Of a stretch of 40,883 nt of DNA, positions 1-8,482 are shown one piece after another. This DNA comes from Tangfeifania diversioriginum (GTDB lineage Bacteria; Bacteroidota; Bacteroidia; Bacteroidales; Prolixibacteraceae). Position 1 is the stretch's first letter, and the number at the start of each line of letters is the position of its first letter. The DNA lies in contig CAMCBW010000047.1 of assembly GCA_945873105.1 (NCBI GenBank), positions 1-40,883 of the forward strand, written 5' to 3'. Under the pieces are notes generated by a model. The model saw only the letters and a program-made list of their open reading frames with translations. It did no database searches and had not been told where the DNA came from. The translations under genes and the position numbers were made by a program.

Positions 1-111
1 TTTAACGCGAAACCTAAACGGAAAAACATGATCCGGAAAAGTTCTGCTTCAAAGCAGCTATCATCCTTTTTTATACCTTTACCAAAAGCAACCAACGCTA
101 AAAAAACATGA
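1..111 (+). other. left-edge segment, possible 3' end of an upstream gene
   Basis: Two readings are open. One frame is open from base 1 to a TGA at 109-111; its stop would overlap the first sulfatase start as ATGA, the same coupling seen between two genes at 2362-2365. Another frame ends at a TGA at 29-31, leaving a 76-base leader. The encoded tail in either frame is too short to identify. No convincing TAnnTTTG promoter is visible before the sulfatase, so an upstream co-transcribed gene is plausible but not shown. Confidence 0.3.
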
Positions 112-1559
112 ACAAACTTCTAAACTATTCACTGGTTCTTGCCGCCATCGCGGTCGCTTTGCCAACATCCGCCGCCCCCAAATCCAAACCAACCAACATC
201 ATCGTGGTCTTCATCGACGACATGGGGTATGGTGATCTGGGCAGTTATGGCGCCACCGGCTATAAAACCCCCAACCTCGACCGTATGGCCGCCCAGGGAG
301 TCCGGTTCACCAACTTTGTCTCAGCCCAGGGCGTTTGCAGCGCCTCGCGCGCCGGCATCATGACCGGCTGCTACCCCAACCGGCTGGGCATCTCCGGGGC
401 ATTGATGCCCGACAGTAAAATCGGATTGAACCCGGAGGAGGAGACCATGGCCGAAATCCTGAAAAAGCAAAACTACAAAACTGCCGCCATCGGGAAGTGG
501 CACCTTGGTCACCTGAAGGAGTTTCTGCCACTGCAGCAAGGCTTCGATGAATACCTGGGCCTCCCCTACTCCAACGACATGTGGCCGGTGGGTTTTGATG
601 GGCTGCCTGCTGCTCCCAATACCAACAAGGCACGCTATCCGGTTCTTCCGCTGATCGAAGGGAATGAAAAAGTCAGGGAGATGAAAACCCTTGAGGACCA
701 GTCTGAACTGACCACCTTGTACACTGAAAGGGCCGTTAAATTCATTACCGAAAACAAGAAAAATCCCTTCTTCATTTACCTGGCCCACTCGATGTGCCAC
801 ATTCCGCTGGCCGTATCCGGTAAGTTCAAGGGAAAGAGCCAGCAGGGATTGTTCGGGGATGTGATCATGGAGATCGACTGGTCGGTGGGCGAAATCATGA
901 AAACCCTCGAGAAAAACGGAATCGAAAAAAATACACTGGTCGTTTTCACCTCGGATAATGGTCCCTGGCTCAACTTCGGCAACCATGCAGGTTCTGCCGG
1001 AGGACTGCGCGAAGGGAAAGGAGGCAGTTTTGAGGGTGGCCAACGGGAGCCCTGCATCATGAAATGGCCCGACCAGATTGCCCCCGGCACCATCTGCAAC
1101 CAGCTGGCCTCCACCATCGACCTGCTGCCAACATTTGCCGAGATTGCCCAGGCTGATCTTCCCAAAAAGAAGATCGACGGAGTCAGCATTCTTCCTTTGT
1201 TGAAAGGGGTGCCCGATGCCCATCCGCGCGAATCGTTCCTCTATTACTATCGGAAAAACAGCCTCGAATGCGTCCGGAAAGGCACCTGGAAACTGGTCTT
1301 TGCCCATCCGGGCCAGACTTACCATGGTTTTGAACCCGGAAAGGATGGATTCCCCGGTAAGACCAATGGAAATTTCAATTTTGAGGAAGGTCTGTACGAC
1401 CTGCGCCGCGACCCGGGAGAACAGTACGATGTAAAGGCATTTTATCCCGAAGTGGTGGCTGAACTTAAAAAGATAGCTGACGAAGCACGGGAGGACCTGG
1501 GAGATGATTTGACCAACAATCCAGGCAAGAACAGGCGCGAACCAGGGAAAGCAAATTAA
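108..1559 (+). CDS. secreted S1-family sulfatase (Cys-type, arylsulfatase A-like)
   Basis: This 483-residue protein is a formylglycine-dependent sulfatase that hydrolyses sulfate esters, most likely on glycans in the periplasm. An N-terminal signal peptide (about residues 1-22) precedes the metal-binding run VVFIDDMGYGDLGSYG. The active-site motif is CSASR with Cys77 as the residue converted to formylglycine; it fits C-x-A-x-R. Further family marks are GKWHLGH near 130 and the metal site TSDNGPW near 285. The length is normal for the family. The next gene starts 8 bases after the stop, so the two are surely co-transcribed. Because the nucleophile is Cys, either an FGE-type or an anSME-type maturase could activate it; neither is encoded here. 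The exact substrate cannot be read from sequence. Confidence 0.93.
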   Translation: MNKLLNYSLVLAAIAVALPTSAAPKSKPTNIIVVFIDDMGYGDLGSYGATGYKTPNLDRMAAQGVRFTNFVSAQGVCSASRAGIMTGCYPNRLGISGALMPDSKIGLNPEEETMAEILKKQNYKTAAIGKWHLGHLKEFLPLQQGFDEYLGLPYSNDMWPVGFDGLPAAPNTNKARYPVLPLIEGNEKVREMKTLEDQSELTTLYTERAVKFITENKKNPFFIYLAHSMCHIPLAVSGKFKGKSQQGLFGDVIMEIDWSVGEIMKTLEKNGIEKNTLVVFTSDNGPWLNFGNHAGSAGGLREGKGGSFEGGQREPCIMKWPDQIAPGTICNQLASTIDLLPTFAEIAQADLPKKKIDGVSILPLLKGVPDAHPRESFLYYYRKNSLECVRKGTWKLVFAHPGQTYHGFEPGKDGFPGKTNGNFNFEEGLYDLRRDPGEQYDVKAFYPEVVAELKKIADEAREDLGDDLTNNPGKNRREPGKAN

Positions 1560-1567
1560 CCGGAAAG

Positions 1568-2365
1568 ATGGCGAACAGCATTAACGCATTGATCCTCACG
1601 ATTGGTACCCTCCTCAGCTTGGGTGCTGCATGGTCAGGTCCCGCGGACCAGTCCGGAGGTACCTCGCTGACGTTTAAAATTCTCAGCTACAATGTGAGAA
1701 ATGGTGTTGGACTCGACAAAGTCACCGATTATGACAGGGTAGCCAATGTAATCAAACGGATAGAAGCAGATGCCATTGCCATCCAGGAGCTGGACAGTGC
1801 CACCTCCCGTAGCAAGGGTGTGGTGGTTCTGACTCAACTAGCGGCAAAAACCGGCATGCATCCAACCTACAGTGCCTCCATTGACTACCAGGGGGGCAAA
1901 TACGGTGTGGGCATGCTGACGAAGGAGAAACCAGTTTCCTGGAAAAAGATTCAGTTACCAGGAAGAGAGGAGCGGCGAAGTCTGTTGCTGGTAGAGTTAA
2001 AGGAGTATGTGGTCTGTTGCACACACTTCTCCCTGACAGGGGAAGACCGGCTGGCTTCGGTGGATCTGATCAACGAAGCCACCAAAGCCTATGCAAAACC
2101 GGTTCTTTTGGCCGGTGACCTGAATGCGGAGCCAGGAACCGCTGTCACAAAGAAACTGGAGGAGCATTGGACGATGCTTTCCAACCCCAGGGAGATGACC
2201 TTCCCTGCCAACGATCCGGATCGGTGCATCGACTATATCCTGATCCGAAAAAAGGCAAACTACCGGATAGCCTCCCTGGAATCAAAGGTGGAAGCTGAGG
2301 CTGTGGCTTCAGACCACCGGCCCTTGTGGGTGAAAATTACCTTGCAAAAGATCAATAAACCATGA
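1568..2365 (+). CDS. secreted endonuclease/exonuclease/phosphatase-family hydrolase
   Basis: The 265-residue product has a signal peptide (about 1-24) and the EEP (DNase I-like) fold signatures. These are YNVRNG near 42, IQELDS near 76 with the metal-binding Glu, GDLNAEP with Asp184 and Asn186, and the C-terminal SDHRPL with catalytic His250. EEP enzymes cleave phosphodiesters or phosphomonoesters in nucleic acids, phosphoinositides or phospho-sugars. Export and position between two sulfatases suggest a glycan- or lipid-linked phosphate ester rather than DNA repair; this is inference. It starts 8 bases after the upstream stop, and its own stop overlaps the next start in an ATGA junction, so translation is probably coupled. 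Confidence 0.85.
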   Translation: MANSINALILTIGTLLSLGAAWSGPADQSGGTSLTFKILSYNVRNGVGLDKVTDYDRVANVIKRIEADAIAIQELDSATSRSKGVVVLTQLAAKTGMHPTYSASIDYQGGKYGVGMLTKEKPVSWKKIQLPGREERRSLLLVELKEYVVCCTHFSLTGEDRLASVDLINEATKAYAKPVLLAGDLNAEPGTAVTKKLEEHWTMLSNPREMTFPANDPDRCIDYILIRKKANYRIASLESKVEAEAVASDHRPLWVKITLQKINKP

Positions 2366-3840
2366 ATGACAAACTAAAGATTTGCCTGGGAGCCGCGGCT
2401 CTGCTAGGCCACCTGCCGGCCAGCAGCCAGACTAGCACGCGGCCCAATATTCTCTTCCTCTTTGCCGACGACCAGCGTGCCGATGCTTTGGGTTGTGCCG
2501 GCAACGGTTACATCAGGACGCCCAACATCGACCAGCTGGCCAATACCGGGGTCAGGTTTTCGAACAGTTATGTGATGGGCGGCCACCACGGCGCCATCAG
2601 TGCCCCCAGCCGGGCCATGCTGATGAGCGGCAAGAGCCTCTTCCATGTCTACGACAAGCTGGAGGGGGTCCAGACCATGCCGGCCTATTTCGCCAAACAT
2701 GGCTATGAGACCTTCGGCACCGGGAAATGGCACAATGGGAAAAGCACCTTTGAAGCCACCTTCCAGAAAGGTAAAAATGTGATGCTGGGAGGTATGGGTG
2801 ACCATTACAAACTCTCCTGCCAGGAGATGGGGAAAGATGGGAAGCTGGCTCCGGCAACTACCAACGGCTTTTCAACGGACCTGTTCGCCGGTGCTGCCAG
2901 GGATTATCTGACGGAATATGCCAACGGGAAGAGAACGAATCCGTTTTTCTGCTACGTGGCCTTTACCGCTCCGCACGACCCCAGATCACCGCGCGCTGAC
3001 TACATCGGCATCTATCCGGATGAAACAATACCGGTACCCGGAAACTTCAAAAACGTACATCCCTTCGCCTACGATCAAATGACGGTGAGGGATGAGCAAC
3101 TGGCTCCCTGGCCCCGGACGCCGGAGATTATCCAGTCCTCCCTGGCAGACTACTATGCGCTCATCTCCCACCTGGATGCAGAAATTGGAACCATCGTAAA
3201 ACTCCTGAAAGAGAAGGGATTGTTCGAAAACACCCTGATCGTTTACGCCGCCGACAACGGACTGGCCATCGGAAGCCATGGCTTGCTGGGCAAACAGAGC
3301 CTCTACGAACACAGCATGAATGTACCGCTGATTATTACCGGTCCGGGTATTCCCCAGGAAAAGGTGTCGGCTGCATTGGTTTACCTGTTCGACCTCTTTC
3401 CGACACTTTGTGCTGCCAGCAAACTGCCTGCCCCCGATGGGGTCGACGGGAAAAACCTCCTCCCAGTGATCACCGGCAAGGCAAACGGGGTCCGTACATC
3501 CCTGTATACGGCCTACCGAAGTACTGTTAGGGCCGTCCGGACCGACGAGTGGAAAATGATCCGCTATCCACAAAGAAATTATACCCAGTTGTTCAACCTG
3601 AAGAAGGATCCGCTGGAGATCAACAACCTGGCTAACCTTCCGGAATACAAGGCAAAGGTGGAGGAGATGATGGCGCTATTGCTGGAAGGGTACAAAGCCA
3701 CGGACGATACTGCGACGCTCTATCCCAAAAAATTCCTTCCGCTGGAATACGATTTCACCAAATTGAAGCAACAGCCCGACCAATGGCAGCCTGAATATAC
3801 CCTGAAAAAATATTTTAAGGGCACGGAGGTTGTGAAATAG
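2362..3840 (+). CDS. secreted S1-family sulfatase, Ser-type active site
   Basis: This 492-residue sulfatase has a signal peptide (about 1-22) and the metal-binding segment LFLFADDQRADALG. The active-site motif is SAPSR with Ser80 where most sulfatases carry Cys. In known biology Ser-type sulfatases are matured only by the radical-SAM enzyme anSME, which works without oxygen; that fits an anaerobic lifestyle. GTGKWHNG near 116 and AADNGLAIGSHGLLGKQ near 300 complete the metal and sulfate site. The overall pattern resembles the iduronate-2-sulfatase/choline-sulfatase branch more than arylsulfatase A. The start overlaps the stop of the EEP gene. The stop codon is TAG, which matters for judging the amber codon near 35721. 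Substrate unknown. Confidence 0.92.
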   Translation: MNDKLKICLGAAALLGHLPASSQTSTRPNILFLFADDQRADALGCAGNGYIRTPNIDQLANTGVRFSNSYVMGGHHGAISAPSRAMLMSGKSLFHVYDKLEGVQTMPAYFAKHGYETFGTGKWHNGKSTFEATFQKGKNVMLGGMGDHYKLSCQEMGKDGKLAPATTNGFSTDLFAGAARDYLTEYANGKRTNPFFCYVAFTAPHDPRSPRADYIGIYPDETIPVPGNFKNVHPFAYDQMTVRDEQLAPWPRTPEIIQSSLADYYALISHLDAEIGTIVKLLKEKGLFENTLIVYAADNGLAIGSHGLLGKQSLYEHSMNVPLIITGPGIPQEKVSAALVYLFDLFPTLCAASKLPAPDGVDGKNLLPVITGKANGVRTSLYTAYRSTVRAVRTDEWKMIRYPQRNYTQLFNLKKDPLEINNLANLPEYKAKVEEMMALLLEGYKATDDTATLYPKKFLPLEYDFTKLKQQPDQWQPEYTLKKYFKGTEVVK

Positions 3841-3862
3841 ATTAAAAACCAATTATTATAGC

Positions 3863-5806
3863 ATGAAAATCTTTTTGTCAATTGTTTGTCTGATTTTGAC
3901 CCTGAATGCGATTTCAAAAGAGTACAAGATCGCCTCTCCGAACGGCCAGATTTCCGTATCGGTATTGGTTGACACCCAGTTAAAATGGTCGGCCACTGTC
4001 GACGGGAATCCCATTTTCACCAACAATGCGATGAGCATGGATCTGGGCACAACAGTACTCGGGGTCAATCCCAAAGTCGTTTCTGCCAAGACAACAGCGG
4101 TCAAAGAGGTGGTATCCACGGTAGTGGCCGTAAAATCGAAAAACATTGCCAATGAATACAACCAGATGACCCTTGTATTCAAACCCAACTACAAGGTGAC
4201 CTTCCGCCTGTTTGACAACGGCATCGCCTACCGCTTCGAAACGACCGTGAAAGAAGAGGTAACGGTGAAGAACGAGGTGGTTGACCTGAATTTTACCGGA
4301 GATTATGGAATCCTTTTCCCGGAGGAGGAGACGCTCTACTCCCATTACGAACGGAACTACCTGGATCTGAAAATAAGTACCCTGAAGGCAGGGAGATTTT
4401 GTTCACTACCCACCCTGGTGAAGGCCGACCGCAATGTCAAAATTGGCATCACGGAAGCGGATCTGTTTGATTATCCTTGTCTTTTCATGGAGGCAACGGG
4501 AGCCAATGGTTTTAAGAGCAAATATCCAAAAGTGATCCTGAAATCGACGCCAAAAGGCGACCGAGATATCCAAAACATCCAGGAGGCCGATTACATCGCA
4601 AGGACCAACGGCACCCGGTCATTTCCCTGGAGGGTCTTCATGATCAGCAAGGAGGATGCACGGCTGGTCGAAAACCAGATGGTCTACCTGCTGTCACGGG
4701 AATCCAAACTGGACGAAACCAGCTGGATCAAGCCCGGTCTGGTGGCCTGGGACTGGTGGAACGAAAACAATGTCTACGGAGTTGATTTCAAGGCAGGGCT
4801 GGATACCAGGACTTACAAGTACTACATCGATTTCGCCGCCAAATACAAGATTCCCTACATCATCCTGGATGAGGGCTGGACCAAAAGCACCACCAACATC
4901 AAGGCATCCAATGACAACCTGAATCTGGAAGAGCTGATCGCCTACGGAAAATCAAAAAATGTGGAAATCATCCTGTGGTGTCTCTGGAATGCCCTCGATG
5001 CGGACATGGATGCCATTCTGGATTTGTATGCCAAATGGGGAGCCAAAGGGATCAAGGTCGATTTCATGGCCCGGTCGGAACAGTACATGGTCAACTTTTA
5101 CGAACGCGCCGCCAAAGCGTGTGCAGACCGCAAGCTGCTGATCGACTTCCACGGGGCATTCAAACCCTCCGGGATGGCCAGGGCCTATCCCAATATCATC
5201 AACCATGAGGGGGTAAAAGGGATGGAGAATTGCAAATGGAGCAAGGAAATTACGCCTGAACACGATGTCACACTATGCTTTACCCGCATGCTGGCAGGGC
5301 CGATGGACTACACGCCTGGGGCGATGATCAATAAAAATGCAAAGGACTATTCCATCAGTTTCTCGAATCCCATGAGTCAGGGTACCCGGTGCCACCAGCT
5401 GGCCATGTATGTCTGCTACGATGCCCCCCTGCAGATGTTGTGCGACAGTCCCTCCAATTACCTCAAGGAGAGCGAGAGCACCTCCTTTGTCAGCAAAATG
5501 CCAACCGTTTGGGACAACACCAGGATTTTGGATGCCAAAGCCGGCGACTACATTGTAACAGCCCGCCAGAAGGAGAACAACTGGTACCTCGGTGCAATGA
5601 CAGACTGGAGTGCCCGTACACTCGAAGTAGACCTCTCTTTTCTTGGGGAAGGAAACTATGAAATTGAGATCATGCAGGATGGCATCAATGCAGATGTCAG
5701 CTGCAATGATTACAAACGGGTGGTTCAGCAAGTTACCAAAAACGACAAGTTGAAGGTCAAAATGGCCAAGGGAGGCGGTTGGGCCGCTATTTGCAGGAAA
5801 ATATAA
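3863..5806 (+). CDS. glycoside hydrolase family 97 (alpha-galactosidase/alpha-glucosidase)
   Basis: The 647-residue protein has a signal peptide (about 1-18), the GH97 N-terminal beta-sandwich (about 20-280), a TIM barrel (about 290-560) and a C-terminal beta domain. Barrel marks include WDWWNENN and YIILDEGW near 330. The segment GIKVDFM places Asp400 where retaining GH97 enzymes have their nucleophile, and INHEGVKG gives Glu449 as a candidate general acid. This arrangement resembles the retaining alpha-galactosidase branch (BtGH97b) rather than the inverting SusB branch, which uses Glu bases; that is motif-level inference. It lies 22 bases after the Ser-type sulfatase and ends the operon. 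It probably trims glycosyl residues exposed once sulfate is removed. Confidence 0.93.
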   Translation: MKIFLSIVCLILTLNAISKEYKIASPNGQISVSVLVDTQLKWSATVDGNPIFTNNAMSMDLGTTVLGVNPKVVSAKTTAVKEVVSTVVAVKSKNIANEYNQMTLVFKPNYKVTFRLFDNGIAYRFETTVKEEVTVKNEVVDLNFTGDYGILFPEEETLYSHYERNYLDLKISTLKAGRFCSLPTLVKADRNVKIGITEADLFDYPCLFMEATGANGFKSKYPKVILKSTPKGDRDIQNIQEADYIARTNGTRSFPWRVFMISKEDARLVENQMVYLLSRESKLDETSWIKPGLVAWDWWNENNVYGVDFKAGLDTRTYKYYIDFAAKYKIPYIILDEGWTKSTTNIKASNDNLNLEELIAYGKSKNVEIILWCLWNALDADMDAILDLYAKWGAKGIKVDFMARSEQYMVNFYERAAKACADRKLLIDFHGAFKPSGMARAYPNIINHEGVKGMENCKWSKEITPEHDVTLCFTRMLAGPMDYTPGAMINKNAKDYSISFSNPMSQGTRCHQLAMYVCYDAPLQMLCDSPSNYLKESESTSFVSKMPTVWDNTRILDAKAGDYIVTARQKENNWYLGAMTDWSARTLEVDLSFLGEGNYEIEIMQDGINADVSCNDYKRVVQQVTKNDKLKVKMAKGGGWAAICRKI

Positions 5807-5837
5807 ATTCGGTAGCCTGTTTATAATTTTACGAATT

Positions 5838-5908
5838 GTCACGCAAAGACGCGAAGAACGCAAAGCTTTTTATTTAATATCTTTGCGTTCTTCGCGTCTT
5901 TGCGTGAC
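5838..5908. repeat. perfect 28-bp inverted repeat (hairpin)
   Basis: Arms at 5838-5865 and 5881-5908 are exact reverse complements around a 15-base AT-rich loop. The arm begins GTCACGCAAAGACGCG. It lies just after the GH97 stop and 26 bases before the Dus start, so it may end the sulfatase operon, though no T-tract follows the right arm. It is built like the inverted repeat at 18599-18671, and both contain CACG..AAG-type words. Confidence 0.9.
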
Positions 5909-5934
5909 ATATTGATATTACAAAAAAGTCTCCT

Positions 5935-6924
5935 ATGCCCAATTTCTGGCAACAACTTCCCAAACCTTTCTTCGCCCTCGCACCCATGGAGGATGTGACG
6001 GATACCGTCTTTCGCGAGGTAGTCGCCGGTATGTCCGATCCTCAATTCCTGCAGGTACTCTATACCGAATTTGCCTCTGTCGATGGGCTCAACCATCCGG
6101 TTGGAAAGAAGAATGTGGGTCACAGGTTGCTGGTAAGTGATTCGGAAAGAGCACTGCTGAAGGAGAAAAACATTAAACTGGTAGTTCAAATCTGGGGGAA
6201 GAACCCTGAACTATTTGCGAAAATTGCCAGGGAGATTACGGCAGAGTACGATTGCGACGGCATCGATGTGAACATGGGGTGTCCGGTGAAGAAGGTGGTG
6301 AAGAACGGCTGCTGTTCTGCCCTGATCGACCAGCCGGAGCTGGCTAAGGAGATCATTTTGGCTACCAAGGAGGCGACCCACCTGCCTGTTTCCGTAAAAA
6401 CAAGAACTGGCATCCGTGCCCACGAAACGGAAAGATGGATCACTACCGTGATGGAGACCAAACCGGCAGCAGTGATCTTGCATGGCCGTACCCAGAAGCA
6501 GCAGTCGGACGGACTGGCCGACTGGGACGAAATCGCCAAAGGTGCTGCAGTGAGGAATCTGGTGAGTCCGGATACCGTCTTTATCGGGAATGGCGATGTT
6601 TCCTCCGTGGCACAGGGGATTGAACTGGCAGCAAAACATGGCCTCGATGGGATCATGGTGGGGAGAGGCATCTTCCACAATCCCTGGTTCTTCCTGCCCA
6701 ACCATCCTGCACCAGAAAAAAAGGAGCGGCTTTCCAGGTTACTGTTTCATACCCAACTGTTTGAAAAGACCTGGGGAAGCAAAAAGAGCATCAATATCCT
6801 CAAGCGTTTCTACAAGATTTACACCAGTGAGTTTACCGATGCCTCCAAACTCAGGGTTCAACTGATGGATGCACGGAGTTATGAAGAGATATATAGGATT
6901 CTCCAATACGAGATGGAAAATTAG
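5935..6924 (+). CDS. dus: tRNA-dihydrouridine synthase
   Basis: This 329-residue FMN enzyme reduces uridine to dihydrouridine in tRNA D-loops. The TIM-barrel signatures are clear. ALAPMEDVTD near 15 is the FMN-binding start, and DVNMGCPVKKV near 113 carries the catalytic Cys region. SVKTRTGI near 155, ILHGRTQKQ near 180, and the phosphate-binding GNGDV and GIMVGRGIFHNP near 215-245 complete the site. It is a housekeeping gene set apart from the preceding secreted-enzyme operon by the 28-bp inverted repeat. Length is typical. Whether it is the DusA, DusB or DusC type cannot be settled by eye. It ends with two consecutive TAG codons. Confidence 0.94.
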   Translation: MPNFWQQLPKPFFALAPMEDVTDTVFREVVAGMSDPQFLQVLYTEFASVDGLNHPVGKKNVGHRLLVSDSERALLKEKNIKLVVQIWGKNPELFAKIAREITAEYDCDGIDVNMGCPVKKVVKNGCCSALIDQPELAKEIILATKEATHLPVSVKTRTGIRAHETERWITTVMETKPAAVILHGRTQKQQSDGLADWDEIAKGAAVRNLVSPDTVFIGNGDVSSVAQGIELAAKHGLDGIMVGRGIFHNPWFFLPNHPAPEKKERLSRLLFHTQLFEKTWGSKKSINILKRFYKIYTSEFTDASKLRVQLMDARSYEEIYRILQYEMEN

Positions 6925-7436
6925 TAGAAATCATTAAAATTGATCGTCAGCAGTTGATTATAACAGTTTTCTACTTATGCAAGGCTGTTGGATCGAATCC
7001 AAATGGAGCTGTTTGGTTCGTTGTTCTGATAAAGATTTATAAAACCTTATTTTTATGAGGCAACCTTAGTAGAAACAGATAGTCAAGAGATTACCTCAAC
7101 CTTATTACCTTATTTGGAGAATTCAATTTACCTGATTTGTTTATTCCGCCCGAGCCCGGGATGCTGGCTACAAGCAGAATTACTACGCGGGCGTGTGTAA
7201 CGTATCATTCCGTTTTCTCTACTAAGGTTGATTGAGAAAATAAGGTTTTCCAACCCGAAAATTTCCACTTATCTGGTAAAGGCAGATTTTGATATGAATA
7301 TTCTATCTTTGAAAAAAGAACAACGCATTCAAAAACTTTACGATATGAAATGAGCATGATCACACAATCACCAATCGGAATGATTATAACCGACATGCGA
7401 ATTCCATTTGGCAATTAAAAAACAAAATAGATACAA
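6925..7436. other. 512-base intergenic gap with an isolated GC-rich patch
   Basis: No credible gene is seen. The gap is AT-rich except for about 55 bases at 7147-7201 (CCGCCCGAGCCCGGG onward). One + frame through the patch reads ARDAGYKQNYYAGV before losing sense, so it may be a remnant of a lost gene or mobile element; I do not recognise it. The right part contains the promoter of the following dehydrogenase. Confidence 0.5.
7304..7311 (+). promoter_or_regulatory. Bacteroidota -7 promoter element
   Basis: TATCTTTG matches TAnnTTTG exactly. No TTTG lies at the usual 19-21 base spacing; the nearest is at 7288-7291. If used, transcription would start near 7316 and leave a leader of about 120 bases for the dehydrogenase-sulfatase pair. 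Confidence 0.5.
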
Positions 7437-8474
7437 ATGAAAGCAATGGCATTGACCGGAATACGGCAGATTGAGATGGTAGAACTTCCCACACCCAAAA
7501 TTGTGGAAGCTACCGATGTACTTATCAGGATGAAGGTGGTCGGCGTTTGCGGCTCGGATGTTCACTACTATACCAATGGAAAGATCGGTAGCCAGGTAGT
7601 TAAGTATCCCTTCCCGGTAGGGCATGAAGGTGCCGGTGAAGTGGTGGCAGTTGGTTCGGCGGTCACCCGTGTCAAACCGGGCGACAGGATCGCCATCGAA
7701 CCCGCGATGCCATGTGGCGTGTGCGACCAGTGCAAAGTTGGCCGGCCACATACCTGCCGCAAATTGAGGTTTCTTGGTTGCCCCGACCAGGCCGATGGCT
7801 GCCTTGCAGAATACATCGTGATGCCGGGAGAGAGCTGTTTCCCTGTGGCAGATCACCTCAGTTATACGGAAGCCGCCATCAGCGAACCGTTGGCCATTGG
7901 ACTCTATGCCGTCAATCAATCCATCCCGCTGAAAGGGGCCACGATTGGGATTCTTGGTTTTGGCCCTATCGGGATGAGTGTTCTCCTGGCCGCCAAAGCC
8001 AAGGGAGGGGCGAATTTTTATGTTACTGACCTGGTTCCCGAACGACTCCAGCTTGCCAGGGAGTGTGGGGCGGTCTATACCGGAAGTCCTGAAAAAACGG
8101 ATGTGGTGGCTGAAGTAAAGGCGAAAGAACCTCTGCTGCTGGATGTTGTCTTCGAATGCTGCGGCAGGCAGGAGGCGATCGACCAGGCCGTCGAGATGCT
8201 CAAGCCGGGAGGTAAACTCATGGTAATCGGCATTCCTGAATTCAGCCGCTGGAGTTTCCCTGTCGACCAGAGCAGACACAAGGAGTTGTGCATCCAAAAC
8301 GTCAGGCGTCAGAACCACTCCCTGGAAGAGACCCTCGAACTGATGGAGAGCGGCAAGATCGATGTCGGCAAGATGCACACCCACCGTTTCCCCTTCTCCC
8401 AAACCAAGGAGGCATTTGATCTCGTAACGGGTTATAAAGATGGAGTGATGAAGGCAATGGTAGATTTTGACTGA
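7437..8474 (+). CDS. zinc-dependent polyol/sorbitol-type dehydrogenase
   Basis: The 345-residue protein is a medium-chain dehydrogenase/reductase that oxidises a sugar alcohol or sugar hydroxyl with NAD(P). Catalytic zinc ligands are Cys38 (VCGSDVHY) and the His63-Glu64 pair in GHEGAGEV. The structural-zinc cysteines Cys93, Cys96, Cys99 and Cys107 are all present. The Rossmann motif GILGFGPIG lies near 170. SDVHYY and the length favour the L-iditol/xylitol dehydrogenase group, which is a family-level judgement. It has its own promoter-like element upstream. A sulfatase starts 8 bases after its stop, so it probably processes a sugar or polyol released by that sulfatase. Confidence 0.9.
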   Translation: MKAMALTGIRQIEMVELPTPKIVEATDVLIRMKVVGVCGSDVHYYTNGKIGSQVVKYPFPVGHEGAGEVVAVGSAVTRVKPGDRIAIEPAMPCGVCDQCKVGRPHTCRKLRFLGCPDQADGCLAEYIVMPGESCFPVADHLSYTEAAISEPLAIGLYAVNQSIPLKGATIGILGFGPIGMSVLLAAKAKGGANFYVTDLVPERLQLARECGAVYTGSPEKTDVVAEVKAKEPLLLDVVFECCGRQEAIDQAVEMLKPGGKLMVIGIPEFSRWSFPVDQSRHKELCIQNVRRQNHSLEETLELMESGKIDVGKMHTHRFPFSQTKEAFDLVTGYKDGVMKAMVDFD

Positions 8475-8482
8475 TACATCCC

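Noticed and set aside
321-1325. Long antisense open frame across the first sulfatase
   Set aside because: The + strand frame has full sulfatase motifs and a signal peptide; the antisense translation has no family features.
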